DNA of 64,000 nt from JANNAT01 sp031384605 (GTDB lineage: Bacteria; Pseudomonadota; Alphaproteobacteria; Rhodobacterales; Rhodobacteraceae), in contig JANNAT010000020.1 in assembly GCA_031384605.1 (NCBI GenBank), positions 1 through 64,000 on the forward strand, given 5' to 3'. Made by a program: the position numbers and the translations under genes. Below the pieces are notes generated by a model that did no database searches, was not told the origin of the DNA, and worked only from the letters and a program-made list of their open reading frames with translations. Shown piece by piece: positions 1 to 9,247 of the stretch (positions are counted from its first letter, which is position 1; every line of letters begins with the position of its first letter).

Positions 1-444
1 GGCCAGCGCCAGCATATCAATCAGGCTGCCCACGCCCATGCAGCCGATTTCCTCGTCATAAGACAGCGCCAGATGCAGCGGCACTTTCAATGGGCGGCGG
101 CCAGCGTCCAGCATTGCAGCAATCGCACAGGCCACAAATCCCTTCATATCCGCCGCCCCGCGCCCGTAATACCGCCCGTCTTGGGCGGTCAGCGCGAACG
201 CGGGCACCGTCCAATCCTGCCCTTCTAACGGCACCACATCGGTATGACCCGACAGCATGACCCCGCCGACACCCGCCGGACCCACGCTGGCGTAAAGATT
301 GGCTTTGCCCCCGCTGCTGTCGCAGATCAGCACGGGTTCTATCCCTGCACGTGCAAGCAGATCGGCCACATAGTCCATCAACCCGATGTTTGGATTGCTG
401 CTGACGGTGTCAAACCCGATCAGCCGTTCAAAGATTTCCAGCAT
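1..444 (-). CDS. argE: Acetylornithine deacetylase, N-terminal part (runs off the window)
   Basis: Reading down from the ATG at 444 gives 148 in-frame codons to base 1 with no stop, so this is the amino-terminal third of an M20 metallopeptidase-family enzyme. Visible signatures are SGHTDVVP (first metal ligands, His and Asp), GRGAADMKG (bridging Asp region) and DEEIG (catalytic Glu). In this family ArgE removes the acetyl group from N-acetylornithine in arginine synthesis. The alternative is succinyl-diaminopimelate desuccinylase DapE; the short lead-in and the VVPLEGQDW segment favour ArgE. It is the last gene transcribed of a leftward group that includes the ABC pair, with 70 bp between them. 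Confidence 0.8.
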   Translation of the reverse strand, partial: MLEIFERLIGFDTVSSNPNIGLMDYVADLLARAGIEPVLICDSSGGKANLYASVGPAGVGGVMLSGHTDVVPLEGQDWTVPAFALTAQDGRYYGRGAADMKGFVACAIAAMLDAGRRPLKVPLHLALSYDEEIGCMGVGSLIDMLALA

Positions 445-514
445 ATTTGCCCCTGCACTTGGGCCATACCTATCAAACTATCCCGCGCCGCGAAACCACC
501 GCAGCGACGGCAAA

Positions 515-3031
515 TCACTCTTGTGACCGCAGCACCTGCGCGGGCCGCACTGACAAGGGCCGCAATACGAATACCAATCCCGCCAGCAGCGTCGCCACTA
601 TCCCGCCCAGCACGATTGCCAAGGCTGAAACCGGCTCAAACGCATAGTCTGACTCCATCACGAAGGTCAGCACCGCCCAACCGGCGATCGCACCTGCCAC
701 AATCGCAACCAATCCTGCAGCGGCCCCCATCAACACCGATCGCAGCGCAAAACTGGCCAATATCCGCCCGCGTGACGCGCCAATTACTTTCAGCACCGCC
801 GCCTCATAAACCCGCGCGCGTTCGCCCGACGCCGCAGCCCCGATCAGCACAACAAACCCGGTGATCAGCGTGGCCATTGCAGCCATTGTGGTGGCTTGGG
901 CAATCGCGCCTAACGCCTCGGTCACCCGGCCAATCGCAGCTTTCACCCCGATGGCAGTCACATTCGGATAGGCCTTTGATATATCGCGCAACACAGCCGC
1001 TTCGGCGTCAACTTCGGCATAAACCGTTGAAATAAAGGAATGCGGTGCCCCTGCCAGTGCATTTTTGTTCATCGTCATGACAAACCCCATGCCTGCGTTG
1101 GAAAAATCGACCTCGCGAAAACTGGTCACTTCAGCTTCGATCTGACGGCCCAGAATGTTGACTGTCATCGTATCGCCCAGCTTTAGCCCGATCTCGGCGG
1201 CCTCTTCAGCGGCAAAGGATATCTGCGGCGGCCCGGAATAGTCTGTGGCCCACCAGGTCCCGGCCGTTACCTTGGTGCCGGCGGGCAGCGCGTCAGCATA
1301 ACTGACGCCCCGGTCGCCCTGCACAACCCAATGATCGCCCGCTGCGGTGCGCGCATCCACGCCGTTGATCAACGTGATCACCCCGCGCAACATAGGCGCG
1401 GCTTCCACCTTGGACACGCCCGGATTTGCCGCCAGTTTCGCGCGAAACCCGTCGATCTGGTCCGGTTGAATATCAACAAAGAAATAGGCGGGCGCGCGGG
1501 TTGGCAGATCACGCTCTATCGCCGACCGCAGATTGCTGTCGATCTGCCCGACCGCTGCCAAAACCGTTAGCCCCAAGCCCAATGCCAGCACAACTTGCAT
1601 GGTTTCCGCCCGTGGCGCACCAATCGACGCCAATGCCATTCGCGTGGCAACCCGACCCTTCAACATCTTGCTGCGTGCAACCCGCCGCGCGACCCAAGCC
1701 AACCCCCAGGACGCCAGTCCCAAGATGATCAAAGATGCAATAACGCCGCCCGCCGTGCCAAAAGCCAGCCGCGCCGTGCCAGACAACCACGCCGATCCGC
1801 CGATCAGAATAACGGCCAGCATCAGCATCAACGCCAGATACCGCATCCGTGGCCAGCCACCCGCCAAGCCGCCCCGATACAGTGCCGCTGCCCGCACTTG
1901 TTCGCTGCGCGCCAAGGGCCACAGTGCGAACAAAAACGCTGACACCACCCCGTAAAACGCGGCCTCGATCACCGGCTTCGGATAAAACGCGATCTGCGCG
2001 GGGAATGGCAAAGCGGCCTGAATCGTGCCCGACAATAGCAGCGGCACCCCCACACCTAACGCCAGCCCAAGCACAACACCAACGCCCACCAGCAGGCCAA
2101 TTTGCAAAAGATAGGCGGTAAAAATTAACCCACCATCCGCGCCTAACGTGCGCAAAGTGGCGATCGTGGAAATCTTGGCTTCAAGGTATGACCGCACCGC
2201 CGCCGCCACGCCTACCCCGCCGACGGCAAGCCCCGCCAACCCCACCAACACCAGAAACGCGCCGATGCGGTCAACGAACCGCTCTACGCCGGGGGCCGCC
2301 TGGCGACTATCGCTCCAGCGCAAACCGCTGTCCGGCAGTTTGGCTTTGGTCGCTGCTTCCAGTGCCGCCAGATCGCGGCCCGCAGGCAGGATCATCCGGT
2401 AAGAGCTGTCAAACAATGTGCCGGGTTCCAGCAGCCCTGCGGATTTCAGATCAGCCGTCAGCACCATCGTGCGCGGCGCCAAGGCAAAGCCGCCTGTCGC
2501 GGAATCGGGTTCGCGCAGCAACCGTGCGCCCAAGGTAAACTGCTGATTACCCAAGCTGAACTTGTCACCTACCGCCAGCCCCATCTGATCGGCCAGCACC
2601 CCGTCCATCACCGCTCCGGGCAAATCGTCTGCACCCGCAAACGCCGTGGCCAGTGGCACATCATCTTGCAACTGCACCGATCCCAGCAGCGGATAGGCGG
2701 CATCGACTGCCTTAACTTGCGTCAAAACACGCGCCTCCCCCGCCACTGCCATCGACCGGAAATCGACGATTTCTGACGATTTCACAGCGATACTGTCCAT
2801 ATAGGCGCGCTCTTCGATAGTGGCAAAACGGTAGGTAAATTCAACCTGCGCATCGCCGCCCAAAAGAACGGCACCCTGATCGGTTAACCCCGCCTGAATA
2901 GCGCTGCGCACCATGCCGACGCCGGCAATCGCGGCCACACCCAACGCAAGGCAGGCCAGAAACACGGCAAAGCCGCGCAATCCACCGCGCAATTCGCGCC
3001 GGGCTATCCGCGCCGCCAGCGACCAATTCAT
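515..3031 (-). CDS. FtsX-like ABC transporter permease (YbbP type)
   Basis: An 838-residue membrane protein with one N-terminal membrane helix (about 20-40), a large periplasmic domain, a block of helices at about 255-450, a second periplasmic domain and three C-terminal helices (about 715-825). This two-FtsX-domain, roughly ten-helix plan is that of YbbP-type MacB/LolE relatives, which move lipophilic or envelope-linked substrates or transmit force rather than import nutrients. Its start overlaps the stop of the ATPase gene by 4 bases, so both subunits come from one message. The pairing next to a TesA-type esterase repeats the arrangement known from E. coli (ybbAP beside tesA). The substrate is not known from sequence. 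Confidence 0.88.
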   Translation of the reverse strand: MNWSLAARIARRELRGGLRGFAVFLACLALGVAAIAGVGMVRSAIQAGLTDQGAVLLGGDAQVEFTYRFATIEERAYMDSIAVKSSEIVDFRSMAVAGEARVLTQVKAVDAAYPLLGSVQLQDDVPLATAFAGADDLPGAVMDGVLADQMGLAVGDKFSLGNQQFTLGARLLREPDSATGGFALAPRTMVLTADLKSAGLLEPGTLFDSSYRMILPAGRDLAALEAATKAKLPDSGLRWSDSRQAAPGVERFVDRIGAFLVLVGLAGLAVGGVGVAAAVRSYLEAKISTIATLRTLGADGGLIFTAYLLQIGLLVGVGVVLGLALGVGVPLLLSGTIQAALPFPAQIAFYPKPVIEAAFYGVVSAFLFALWPLARSEQVRAAALYRGGLAGGWPRMRYLALMLMLAVILIGGSAWLSGTARLAFGTAGGVIASLIILGLASWGLAWVARRVARSKMLKGRVATRMALASIGAPRAETMQVVLALGLGLTVLAAVGQIDSNLRSAIERDLPTRAPAYFFVDIQPDQIDGFRAKLAANPGVSKVEAAPMLRGVITLINGVDARTAAGDHWVVQGDRGVSYADALPAGTKVTAGTWWATDYSGPPQISFAAEEAAEIGLKLGDTMTVNILGRQIEAEVTSFREVDFSNAGMGFVMTMNKNALAGAPHSFISTVYAEVDAEAAVLRDISKAYPNVTAIGVKAAIGRVTEALGAIAQATTMAAMATLITGFVVLIGAAASGERARVYEAAVLKVIGASRGRILASFALRSVLMGAAAGLVAIVAGAIAGWAVLTFVMESDYAFEPVSALAIVLGGIVATLLAGLVFVLRPLSVRPAQVLRSQE

Positions 3032-3714
3032 TGGCTGGCACCGGTGTCAATCCGCCCATCCACCAGCCGCACGATCCGGTCACACCGCGCCGCCAATTCC
3101 GGCGCATGGGTGACCAGAACCAGTGTCGCGCCATGCCGATCCCGCAGCCCAAAGATCAAATCCATGATCGCAGCCCCATTGGCACTGTCCAGATTGCCAG
3201 TCGGCTCATCCGCCAGCAACAAGGCCGGACGGGGGGCTGCGGCGCGGGCCAAAGCCACGCGTTGCTGTTCCCCCCCCGACATTTGCGACGGATAATGGTG
3301 ACGGCGCACGGCCAGACCAACGGCCTCCAGCTCATCTTCCGCGCGCGCAAAGGCATCGGCGACGCCCGCAATTTCCATCGGCAACGCCACGTTTTCCAGC
3401 GCCGTCATCGTGGGAATCAGATGAAACGACTGAAACACCACGCCCATCTTGCCGCGCCGGAATCGCGCAAGGCCGTCCTCATCCAGCCCGCTCATATCGC
3501 TGCCCAGCGCCATCACCCGGCCCCGGCTGGCGCGTTCCAACCCGCCCATCAGCATCAGTAACGAAGATTTGCCCGAACCAGACGGCCCCACCAGCCCCAA
3601 AGTCTCGCCGCGCGTGACAGTCAGGCTAATTCCCTTCAATATGTCGATAGACCCGGCATTGCCTGCCAAACTTAGCCACACATCATCCAACGCCAGAACG
3701 GTATCCGTCATCAT
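3028..3714 (-). CDS. LolD/YbbA-type ABC transporter ATP-binding protein
   Basis: 228 residues with Walker A GPSGSGKSS, Q-loop VFQSFH, signature MSGGEQQ, Walker B LLLADEP and H-loop VTHAPE, all in canonical order and length for the LolD/MacB subfamily. It energises the FtsX-like permease that overlaps it downstream. The frame is open up to 3819, but the conserved domain begins at the double ATG 3714/3711, and the divergent esterase gene occupies the upstream DNA, so the short form is preferred. Only about 35 bases separate this start from the chosen start of the divergent gene. Confidence 0.9.
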   Translation of the reverse strand: MMTDTVLALDDVWLSLAGNAGSIDILKGISLTVTRGETLGLVGPSGSGKSSLLMLMGGLERASRGRVMALGSDMSGLDEDGLARFRRGKMGVVFQSFHLIPTMTALENVALPMEIAGVADAFARAEDELEAVGLAVRRHHYPSQMSGGEQQRVALARAAAPRPALLLADEPTGNLDSANGAAIMDLIFGLRDRHGATLVLVTHAPELAARCDRIVRLVDGRIDTGASQ

Positions 3715-3748
3715 GCTCTCTAAACTGCCCAAACTCACATATGCGTCG

Positions 3749-4387
3749 TTGCGCGGCATCCGCAATGCAGGTGCGTTCATATTATTGTTAAATTCCCCGT
3801 TATTAGCCCAGCCGATCACCTTGGTGGCCTTTGGCGACAGCCTGACCCAAGGCTATGGTCTGCCCCCACAAGACGGCTTTGTGCCCCAACTTCAGGCGTG
3901 GCTGACAGCGGCGGGTCAAGATGTTGTGGTGATCAACGCAGGCGTTTCGGGCGATACCACGGCCGGGGGCGCGTCACGCATCGACTGGACGCTGACACCC
4001 GATGTTGACGCCCTTATCGTTAATCTGGGTGGCAACGATATGCTGCGCGGTATTGATCCGGCGGAAAGTCGCGGGAATCTTGAGGCGATACTGGTGGCGG
4101 CAGAGGCGAAAGATCTGCCGGTTTTGTTGGTATCGCTGCGCGCTCCGGGGAATTACGGGGCCGATTTCAAGGCGGCTTTTGATGCGATGTATGGCGATCT
4201 GGCTGCGAAGCATGGGGATCTGTTGGCGGATAACTACTTCTTTCCTTTGATAGATCAATCATCGCGGTTGCTTGATCCGGCGCTGATGCAAGCCGATGGC
4301 ATTCACCCCAATGCCGCCGGAGTGGCTGTAGCGGTTGAGTCTTTGGGGCCAAAAGTGCGTGAACTATTGGCGCAAGTGGCACAATGA
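3749..4387 (+). CDS. tesA: Arylesterase / TesA-like SGNH lysophospholipase, secreted
   Basis: SGNH-hydrolase with all four blocks: FGDSLTQGYG (Ser nucleophile), the Gly in GVSGDT, GGND (oxyanion Asn) and DGIHPN (Asp and His of the triad near the C-terminus). The family hydrolyses acyl esters and thioesters in the periplasm. I chose a TTG start at 3749 because it gives an ideal 21-residue signal peptide (two arginines, AGAFILLL core, ending at LLAQ) and 212 residues in all. An ATG at 3713 in the same frame would add 12 residues and overlap the divergent ABC start; neither has a strong ribosome site. Divergent from a YbbA/YbbP pair as in E. coli. Confidence 0.88.
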   Translation: MRGIRNAGAFILLLNSPLLAQPITLVAFGDSLTQGYGLPPQDGFVPQLQAWLTAAGQDVVVINAGVSGDTTAGGASRIDWTLTPDVDALIVNLGGNDMLRGIDPAESRGNLEAILVAAEAKDLPVLLVSLRAPGNYGADFKAAFDAMYGDLAAKHGDLLADNYFFPLIDQSSRLLDPALMQADGIHPNAAGVAVAVESLGPKVRELLAQVAQ

Positions 4388-4411
4388 AAGCTTTTTTCAG
4401 TGGATTCCGAC

Positions 4412-5815
4412 ATGACCTTGATCTCTGATCTGACCGCAGCAATTGGCGCAGCGCATGTGCTGACGCAGAGGGATGATCTGGCGCGTTATGCCAAAGACTG
4501 GACAACGCATTACACCGCCAACCCGATCGCCGTTGCCCGCCCAGCCACCACTGCCGAAGTGTCGCAAGTGATCCGGATCGCCGCAAAGCACGGCATTGCT
4601 GTAGTGCCGGTTTCTGGTCGCACAGGCATTACCGGCGGCGCGATGACCAATGGCGGATTAATGCTGTCGGTGGAAAGATTGAACAAAATCAGTCAGATAC
4701 ACCCTGAAACCCGTATTGTCGTGGTTGAGGCTGGCGTGATCCTGTCATCGCTGCATGACGCCGCCCAGGCCGAAGGCCTATATTTCCCGCTGTGGTTTGG
4801 CGCGCGCGGATCGGCGATGATTGGCGGGGTGTTGTCCACCAATGCGGGCGGATCGAATGTGCTGCGCTATGGATCCACGCGCGCGCTTTGTCTGGGGCTG
4901 GAGGTGGTTTTGGCCGATGGCCGCGTCCTGAACCTGATGAGCCAGCTGCACAAAGACAATTCCGGTTATGATCTGAAAAACCTTTTCATCGGGGCTGAAG
5001 GCACGCTTGGCGTGATCACTGCCGCAGTGATGAAATTGGTGCCGCGCCCACGCGCCTATGCCACGGCCACGCTGGCCGCGCGGTCTTTGCCGGATGCCCT
5101 GACGCTGTTGAACCAGTTGCAAGACGCATCGGGTGGCGCAGTAGAGGCGTTTGAATATATGCCTGATAGCTATATGCGCAGACTGGCTGCGGCCCGCCCC
5201 GATATTCGCCAGCCCTTCACGCCGCATCACGCGGTGAACATTCTGGTCGAACTTGGCGTAACGGCACCACGCGATTCGATGCCGGATGAAACCGGCGCTG
5301 TGCCAATCGTGGCACTACTGGAAAACACCCTTGCCGCAATGATGGCGGATGGCACAGTGCTGGACGCGGAAATCGCGCAGTCTGATCAACAACGCCGCGC
5401 GATGTGGGAACGCCGGGAACTGGCGGCAGAGATCACTTATGCCCGCAAACCCGCGATTGATACCGACATCGCCCTGCCCTTGGACAAAATGGCCGCATTT
5501 TTCGATCTGATCAATGCACGCTTACCAAATATTGACCCCGGCTGTGATCAGATGTGTGTGGCACATCTGGGGGATGGCAATCTGCATTTCACGGTGTTTC
5601 CAACCCAGCTCGGGCTGCACGATACGGTTGTCACCGCGATCGAAGATGTGGTGCAGCAATTGGGCGGCACGTTTTCTGCCGAACACGGGGTTGGCCTGTC
5701 AAAACTGCCGTCAATGGCGCGGCGCAAAGACCCGGTTGCCTTAGATGTAATGCGCACGATCAAGGCAGCCCTTGATCCGGGCAATGTGATGAACCCCGGC
5801 AAAGTTTTGCCGTAA
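4412..5815 (+). CDS. FAD-binding oxidoreductase, D-2-hydroxyacid (D-lactate/2-hydroxyglutarate) dehydrogenase family
   Basis: 467 residues. The PCMH-type FAD domain shows PVSGRTGITGG and GSAMIGGVLSTNAGG; the C-terminal domain carries HLGDGNLH (metal-binding histidines) and EHGVGLSK, which is the hallmark set of GlcD/Dld2/D2HGDH dehydrogenases. These oxidise D-2-hydroxyacids and pass electrons to a flavin acceptor. No GlcE/GlcF partner is adjacent, so a single-subunit D-lactate or D-2-hydroxyglutarate dehydrogenase is more likely than glycolate oxidase. An in-frame GTG at 4400 is an alternative start. It follows the esterase gene by 24 bases and may be co-transcribed. Confidence 0.85.
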   Translation: MTLISDLTAAIGAAHVLTQRDDLARYAKDWTTHYTANPIAVARPATTAEVSQVIRIAAKHGIAVVPVSGRTGITGGAMTNGGLMLSVERLNKISQIHPETRIVVVEAGVILSSLHDAAQAEGLYFPLWFGARGSAMIGGVLSTNAGGSNVLRYGSTRALCLGLEVVLADGRVLNLMSQLHKDNSGYDLKNLFIGAEGTLGVITAAVMKLVPRPRAYATATLAARSLPDALTLLNQLQDASGGAVEAFEYMPDSYMRRLAAARPDIRQPFTPHHAVNILVELGVTAPRDSMPDETGAVPIVALLENTLAAMMADGTVLDAEIAQSDQQRRAMWERRELAAEITYARKPAIDTDIALPLDKMAAFFDLINARLPNIDPGCDQMCVAHLGDGNLHFTVFPTQLGLHDTVVTAIEDVVQQLGGTFSAEHGVGLSKLPSMARRKDPVALDVMRTIKAALDPGNVMNPGKVLP

Positions 5816-5899
5816 ATCCGGTGTCCGGGGGTAGACTTCCGCAGGCAGCCGACCTACCCAGCAGACTCATACGCTTTTGGCGTTTGCGGAAGTTCAACA

Positions 5900-7114
5900 A
5901 TGAATCCCCTGACACCTGTGCTTGGTCATCCTACCCTGCGCCTGATTGGCGTGGCATTGTTGTTGTTAGGGGCTTTGAATGCGTCAATTTATCCGTATCA
6001 ATCGCTGATTGGCATTGAAAAGATCGGGCTGTCAGAACCCGCCTTTGCTTTGGTCATGGTTTTGACCTCCGCGGTTGCGGTGACGTCATCAGTATTTATG
6101 GGCATTGCCGGTGATCAGTCCGGCAGGCGCCGCCGCATTGCCTTGATCGCGGCGTTATGCAGCATGGTGGCGCTTGCGATGATGCTGGTGTTGCCAGGGC
6201 CCATCACCTTCATTCTGGCGCACGGCATTCTTTTACCCGTTGCATCAAGCCTTTACGGGCAATTCTTTGCGCTGGCACGGCTTGCCAGCCCCGCCGATAA
6301 TTCCAGCCGCGATGCCATTTTGGGCACTATCCGCGCGGCAATGTCGATCAGTTTTCTGGCGATGCTGATCTTTTGGGCCTTTGCCTTTGGCGGCGGCGCT
6401 GATGTGATGTCGATCTATTTCTCGGCTGGATTGGCGGCGTTGGGGCTGTTGATCCTGATCTGGCATGGCTGGCCGCGCGATGGGGCCACCGCGTGGGCGG
6501 ATCAGCCGTCGGGGCTGAACATGCGCCAAGCATTTCGAGAAATAGGCCAACCGCATGTCATGCTGCGACTGCTGTTGTTGGGCGCGATCAGTTCGGCGGG
6601 GGTGCTGTATTTTGTGCTGATCTCGCTGGTGTTTGATGCATCCCCTTTGCGTGATGCGGGCGATGTCGCGCTTTATGTCGGTCTGGTGGCGGGCTGGGAA
6701 GTGCCGTGCCTGTTGCTGATGCCCCGGTTGGTGGCGCGGATGTCGCGCAGCAATGCCATCGCCTATGGCACTGTGCTTTATGTGTTGCACCTGATCGCGT
6801 TGCCGCTGCTGTGCGATACGCCGTGGATTTGGGCGATGACGCTGGTGGCGGGGGTGGGGGGCACAGCCATTATCAGCCTGCCGATCCTGTATTACCAAGA
6901 CATGCTTGCAGGGCGGCCGGGCACGGCAGGCGCGATGTTGGCGTTGCAAAAGCTGGTGGCGGATGTTTTGGCAGCGGCGGCGTTCGGGTTTGGCACGGCC
7001 ATCGGCGGCTATATAACGGTTGCGGTGATCGGGGCCAGTTTGGCCTTGGCGGCGGCCGTCAGCTTGTATTTGGCAGATCAACGCGCGTGGTTGATGCCTG
7101 CCAAGGCCGTCTAG
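5900..7114 (+). CDS. MFS transporter, sugar-efflux-transporter-like
   Basis: 404 residues with about 12 hydrophobic helices and the MFS loop between helices 2 and 3 (GIAGDQSGRRRR). The arrangement ending in a GTAGAMLALQ helix resembles SetA/SetB sugar-efflux-type MFS proteins, but the substrate cannot be read from sequence. The ATG at 5900 has GGAAG 8 bases upstream. It stands alone on the plus strand and its stop overlaps the stop of hemC, transcribed from the other side. Confidence 0.8.
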   Translation: MNPLTPVLGHPTLRLIGVALLLLGALNASIYPYQSLIGIEKIGLSEPAFALVMVLTSAVAVTSSVFMGIAGDQSGRRRRIALIAALCSMVALAMMLVLPGPITFILAHGILLPVASSLYGQFFALARLASPADNSSRDAILGTIRAAMSISFLAMLIFWAFAFGGGADVMSIYFSAGLAALGLLILIWHGWPRDGATAWADQPSGLNMRQAFREIGQPHVMLRLLLLGAISSAGVLYFVLISLVFDASPLRDAGDVALYVGLVAGWEVPCLLLMPRLVARMSRSNAIAYGTVLYVLHLIALPLLCDTPWIWAMTLVAGVGGTAIISLPILYYQDMLAGRPGTAGAMLALQKLVADVLAAAAFGFGTAIGGYITVAVIGASLALAAAVSLYLADQRAWLMPAKAV

Positions 7115-8049
7115 GCAAAAAATCCCGGCCCTGCGCGACCCAGCAACGCGCTTGCCAGTTCACGGCCCAAATCTGGCCCATCGCCAACGGCACCGCGCAA
7201 TTCCCCTGTGATCACCTTTGATCCATCAGGGCGCAAAATCTCACCTCGCAACCACAGCTGATCGCCTTCCAGCACCGCAAGCCCGGCAATCGGGGTTTGG
7301 CACGATCCATCCAACCGCAACAAAAACGCGCGTTCAGCGGCCAAACGGTGCCCGGTTGGGGCGTGATGGATGGCCGCCAGCATCGCCTCGGCGCGCGGAT
7401 CATCGACGCGGCGTTCAATCCCGATGGCCCCTTGCGCGACGGCGGGCAGCATTTCATCCACCGCAATCGCCCCACGCGCCATATGCGCCATTCCCAACCG
7501 GTTCAGGCCCGCCATCGCCAGAAACGTCGCCACCGCCACGCCGTCTTGCAGTTTTTTCATCCGGGTTTGCACGTTGCCGCGAAATTCCACCAGATGCAGA
7601 TCGGGTCGGCGATGCGCCAGTTGCGCGCGACGGCGCAAAGACGATGACCCCACGACCGCGCCCTGCGGCAATTGCATCAGCCCGGCCACGGTGGGTGAGA
7701 CAAACCCATCACGCACATCTTCGCGCGGCAGATAGCAATCAAGCAGCAAGCCATCAGGTTGCAGCGTCGGCATATCCTTCATCGAATGCACCGCGATGTC
7801 GATACTGCCCGCCAGCAGCGCCTCTTCGATCTCGCGGGTAAAAAGGCCCTTGCCGCCAATGTCTTTCAGCGCCTTGTCCAAAATCTGGTCGCCCATCACC
7901 TTGATCACGGCAATTTCAAACGCCGCTTCGGGCAAGTCAAACGCCGCCATCAAACAGCGCCGGGTTTCATGCGCCTGCCACAGGGCAAGCGGCGATCCGC
8001 GGGTTCCGATCTTGAAGGGTTCGGCGGGGTTGGGCATGGAATATGTCAT
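7111..8049 (-). CDS. hemC: Porphobilinogen deaminase (hydroxymethylbilane synthase)
   Basis: Polymerises four porphobilinogen units to hydroxymethylbilane in haem synthesis. The 312-residue protein begins with KIGTRGSPLALWQ, has the substrate-binding SSLRRRAQL motif and the cofactor-attaching cysteine in DGSCQTPIAG near residue 245. The frame is open back to 8085 with ATGs at 8085, 8061, 8049 and 8037; 8049 is chosen because it is preceded by a GGGG ribosome-site-like stretch and matches usual length. It is divergent from hemE, with about 107 bp between the two starts, a natural place for shared control of two haem enzymes. Confidence 0.95.
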   Translation of the reverse strand: MTYSMPNPAEPFKIGTRGSPLALWQAHETRRCLMAAFDLPEAAFEIAVIKVMGDQILDKALKDIGGKGLFTREIEEALLAGSIDIAVHSMKDMPTLQPDGLLLDCYLPREDVRDGFVSPTVAGLMQLPQGAVVGSSSLRRRAQLAHRRPDLHLVEFRGNVQTRMKKLQDGVAVATFLAMAGLNRLGMAHMARGAIAVDEMLPAVAQGAIGIERRVDDPRAEAMLAAIHHAPTGHRLAAERAFLLRLDGSCQTPIAGLAVLEGDQLWLRGEILRPDGSKVITGELRGAVGDGPDLGRELASALLGRAGPGFFA

Positions 8050-8156
8050 CGCCCCAGACATATACGTGTCATTCTGGGCTGACAACTGGCGTCAAGCAGG
8101 GTTTCCCTTGACAAGCCACGCCCGCCATATGACCCATTCCGCAAAGGGAGACTGCC

Positions 8157-9188
8157 ATGACCAAAAAGACCATCCTGCGCGCGCTTTCGGGCGAGGTATT
8201 GCCCACGCCCCCGATCTGGATGATGCGTCAGGCGGGGCGCTATTTGCCGGAATACCGGGCCACCCGCGCGCAAGCGGGCGATTTCCTGAAGCTGTGCTAT
8301 AATTCCGAACTGGCCGCCGAGGTAACCCTGCAACCTATTCGGCGGTTTGGTTTTGATGCCGCCATTCTGTTTGCCGATATCTTGTTGTTGCCGCAGGCCT
8401 TGGGTGCCGATCTGTGGTTTGAAACCGGCGAAGGCCCGCGGTTGTCAACCATTTCGACCATGGCCGAGGTGCGGGCGTTGAAACCCAAAGACGCCATCCA
8501 TGACACGCTGGGGCCGATCTATGAAACAGTGCGGATATTGGCGCGGGAACTGCCGCGTGAAACCACGCTGATCGGCTTTGCCGGCGCGCCCTGGACGGTG
8601 GCCACCTATATGATTGCAGGGCAAGGATCAAAAGATCAGGGCCGCGCCCATGCGTTAAAGGCATCCGATCGCGCGACGTTTTCGGCGCTGATTGATGTGA
8701 TCACCGACGCCACTATCGACTATCTTTCCATGCAGGTTCAGGCCGGGGCCGAAGTGGTCAAGCTGTTCGATTCGTGGGCCGGATCCCTGAAAGGCCAGGA
8801 TTTCACCGACTTCGCCGTCAAACCTGCCGCCCGTATCATCGCGGCCCTTAAGGCCAAACATCCCGGCCTGCCGATCATCGCTTTCCCGCGTGAGGCGGGC
8901 CAAGGATACATCGGCTTTGCCGCCGCCACCGGGGCCGACTGCGTGGCAATAGATAATTCCGTCAGCCCCGACTGGGCAGCGGCTAATGTGCAGATAACCG
9001 GCTGCGTGCAGGGAAATCTTGCGCCCGAACATATGGTTACCGGCGGGGCGGCTTTGGTGGCCGAAACCCTGCGCGTGATGAACGCCTTCCGGGGTGGGCC
9101 GCATATTTTCAATTTGGGGCACGGGATAACGCCTGATGCCAACCCCGACAACGTGACGCTGATGATTGAAACGGTGCGGGGGGCGTAG
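8157..9188 (+). CDS. hemE: Uroporphyrinogen decarboxylase
   Basis: 343 residues, standard length. The N-terminal signature PPIWMMRQAGRYLPEYR is intact, as are FAGAPWT and the FPREAGQGY and DNSVSPDW regions that line the active site; the decarboxylating Asp falls in LFADILL. It converts uroporphyrinogen III to coproporphyrinogen III, the step just before HemF, which lies 660 bp further on the opposite strand. The ATG has a clear AAAGGGAG ribosome site. A TTGACA hexamer at 8107-8112 could be a -35 element, but I see no convincing -10. Confidence 0.97.
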   Translation: MTKKTILRALSGEVLPTPPIWMMRQAGRYLPEYRATRAQAGDFLKLCYNSELAAEVTLQPIRRFGFDAAILFADILLLPQALGADLWFETGEGPRLSTISTMAEVRALKPKDAIHDTLGPIYETVRILARELPRETTLIGFAGAPWTVATYMIAGQGSKDQGRAHALKASDRATFSALIDVITDATIDYLSMQVQAGAEVVKLFDSWAGSLKGQDFTDFAVKPAARIIAALKAKHPGLPIIAFPREAGQGYIGFAAATGADCVAIDNSVSPDWAAANVQITGCVQGNLAPEHMVTGGAALVAETLRVMNAFRGGPHIFNLGHGITPDANPDNVTLMIETVRGA

Positions 9189-9247
9189 GACGGTAGCGCT
9201 GGTCCTGCCGCCAAGCCATCCTGCGATACGATCACGTTCTTTCGCCG

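Noticed and set aside
515..3152. Many open frames on the plus strand and in other frames across the ABC permease and ATPase
   Set aside because: They mirror the high-GC coding frame of the permease, have Pro/Arg/Ala-rich translations without known domains, and lack ribosome sites.
3449..3748. Esterase frame extended upstream of the signal peptide
   Set aside because: It runs antisense through the ABC ATPase, and the esterase domain plus signal peptide begin only at about 3749.
4400..4411. GTG start for the FAD-binding oxidoreductase
   Set aside because: The ATG at 4412 gives the same domain without the four-residue lead-in; both lack a clear ribosome site, so the GTG is only an alternative.
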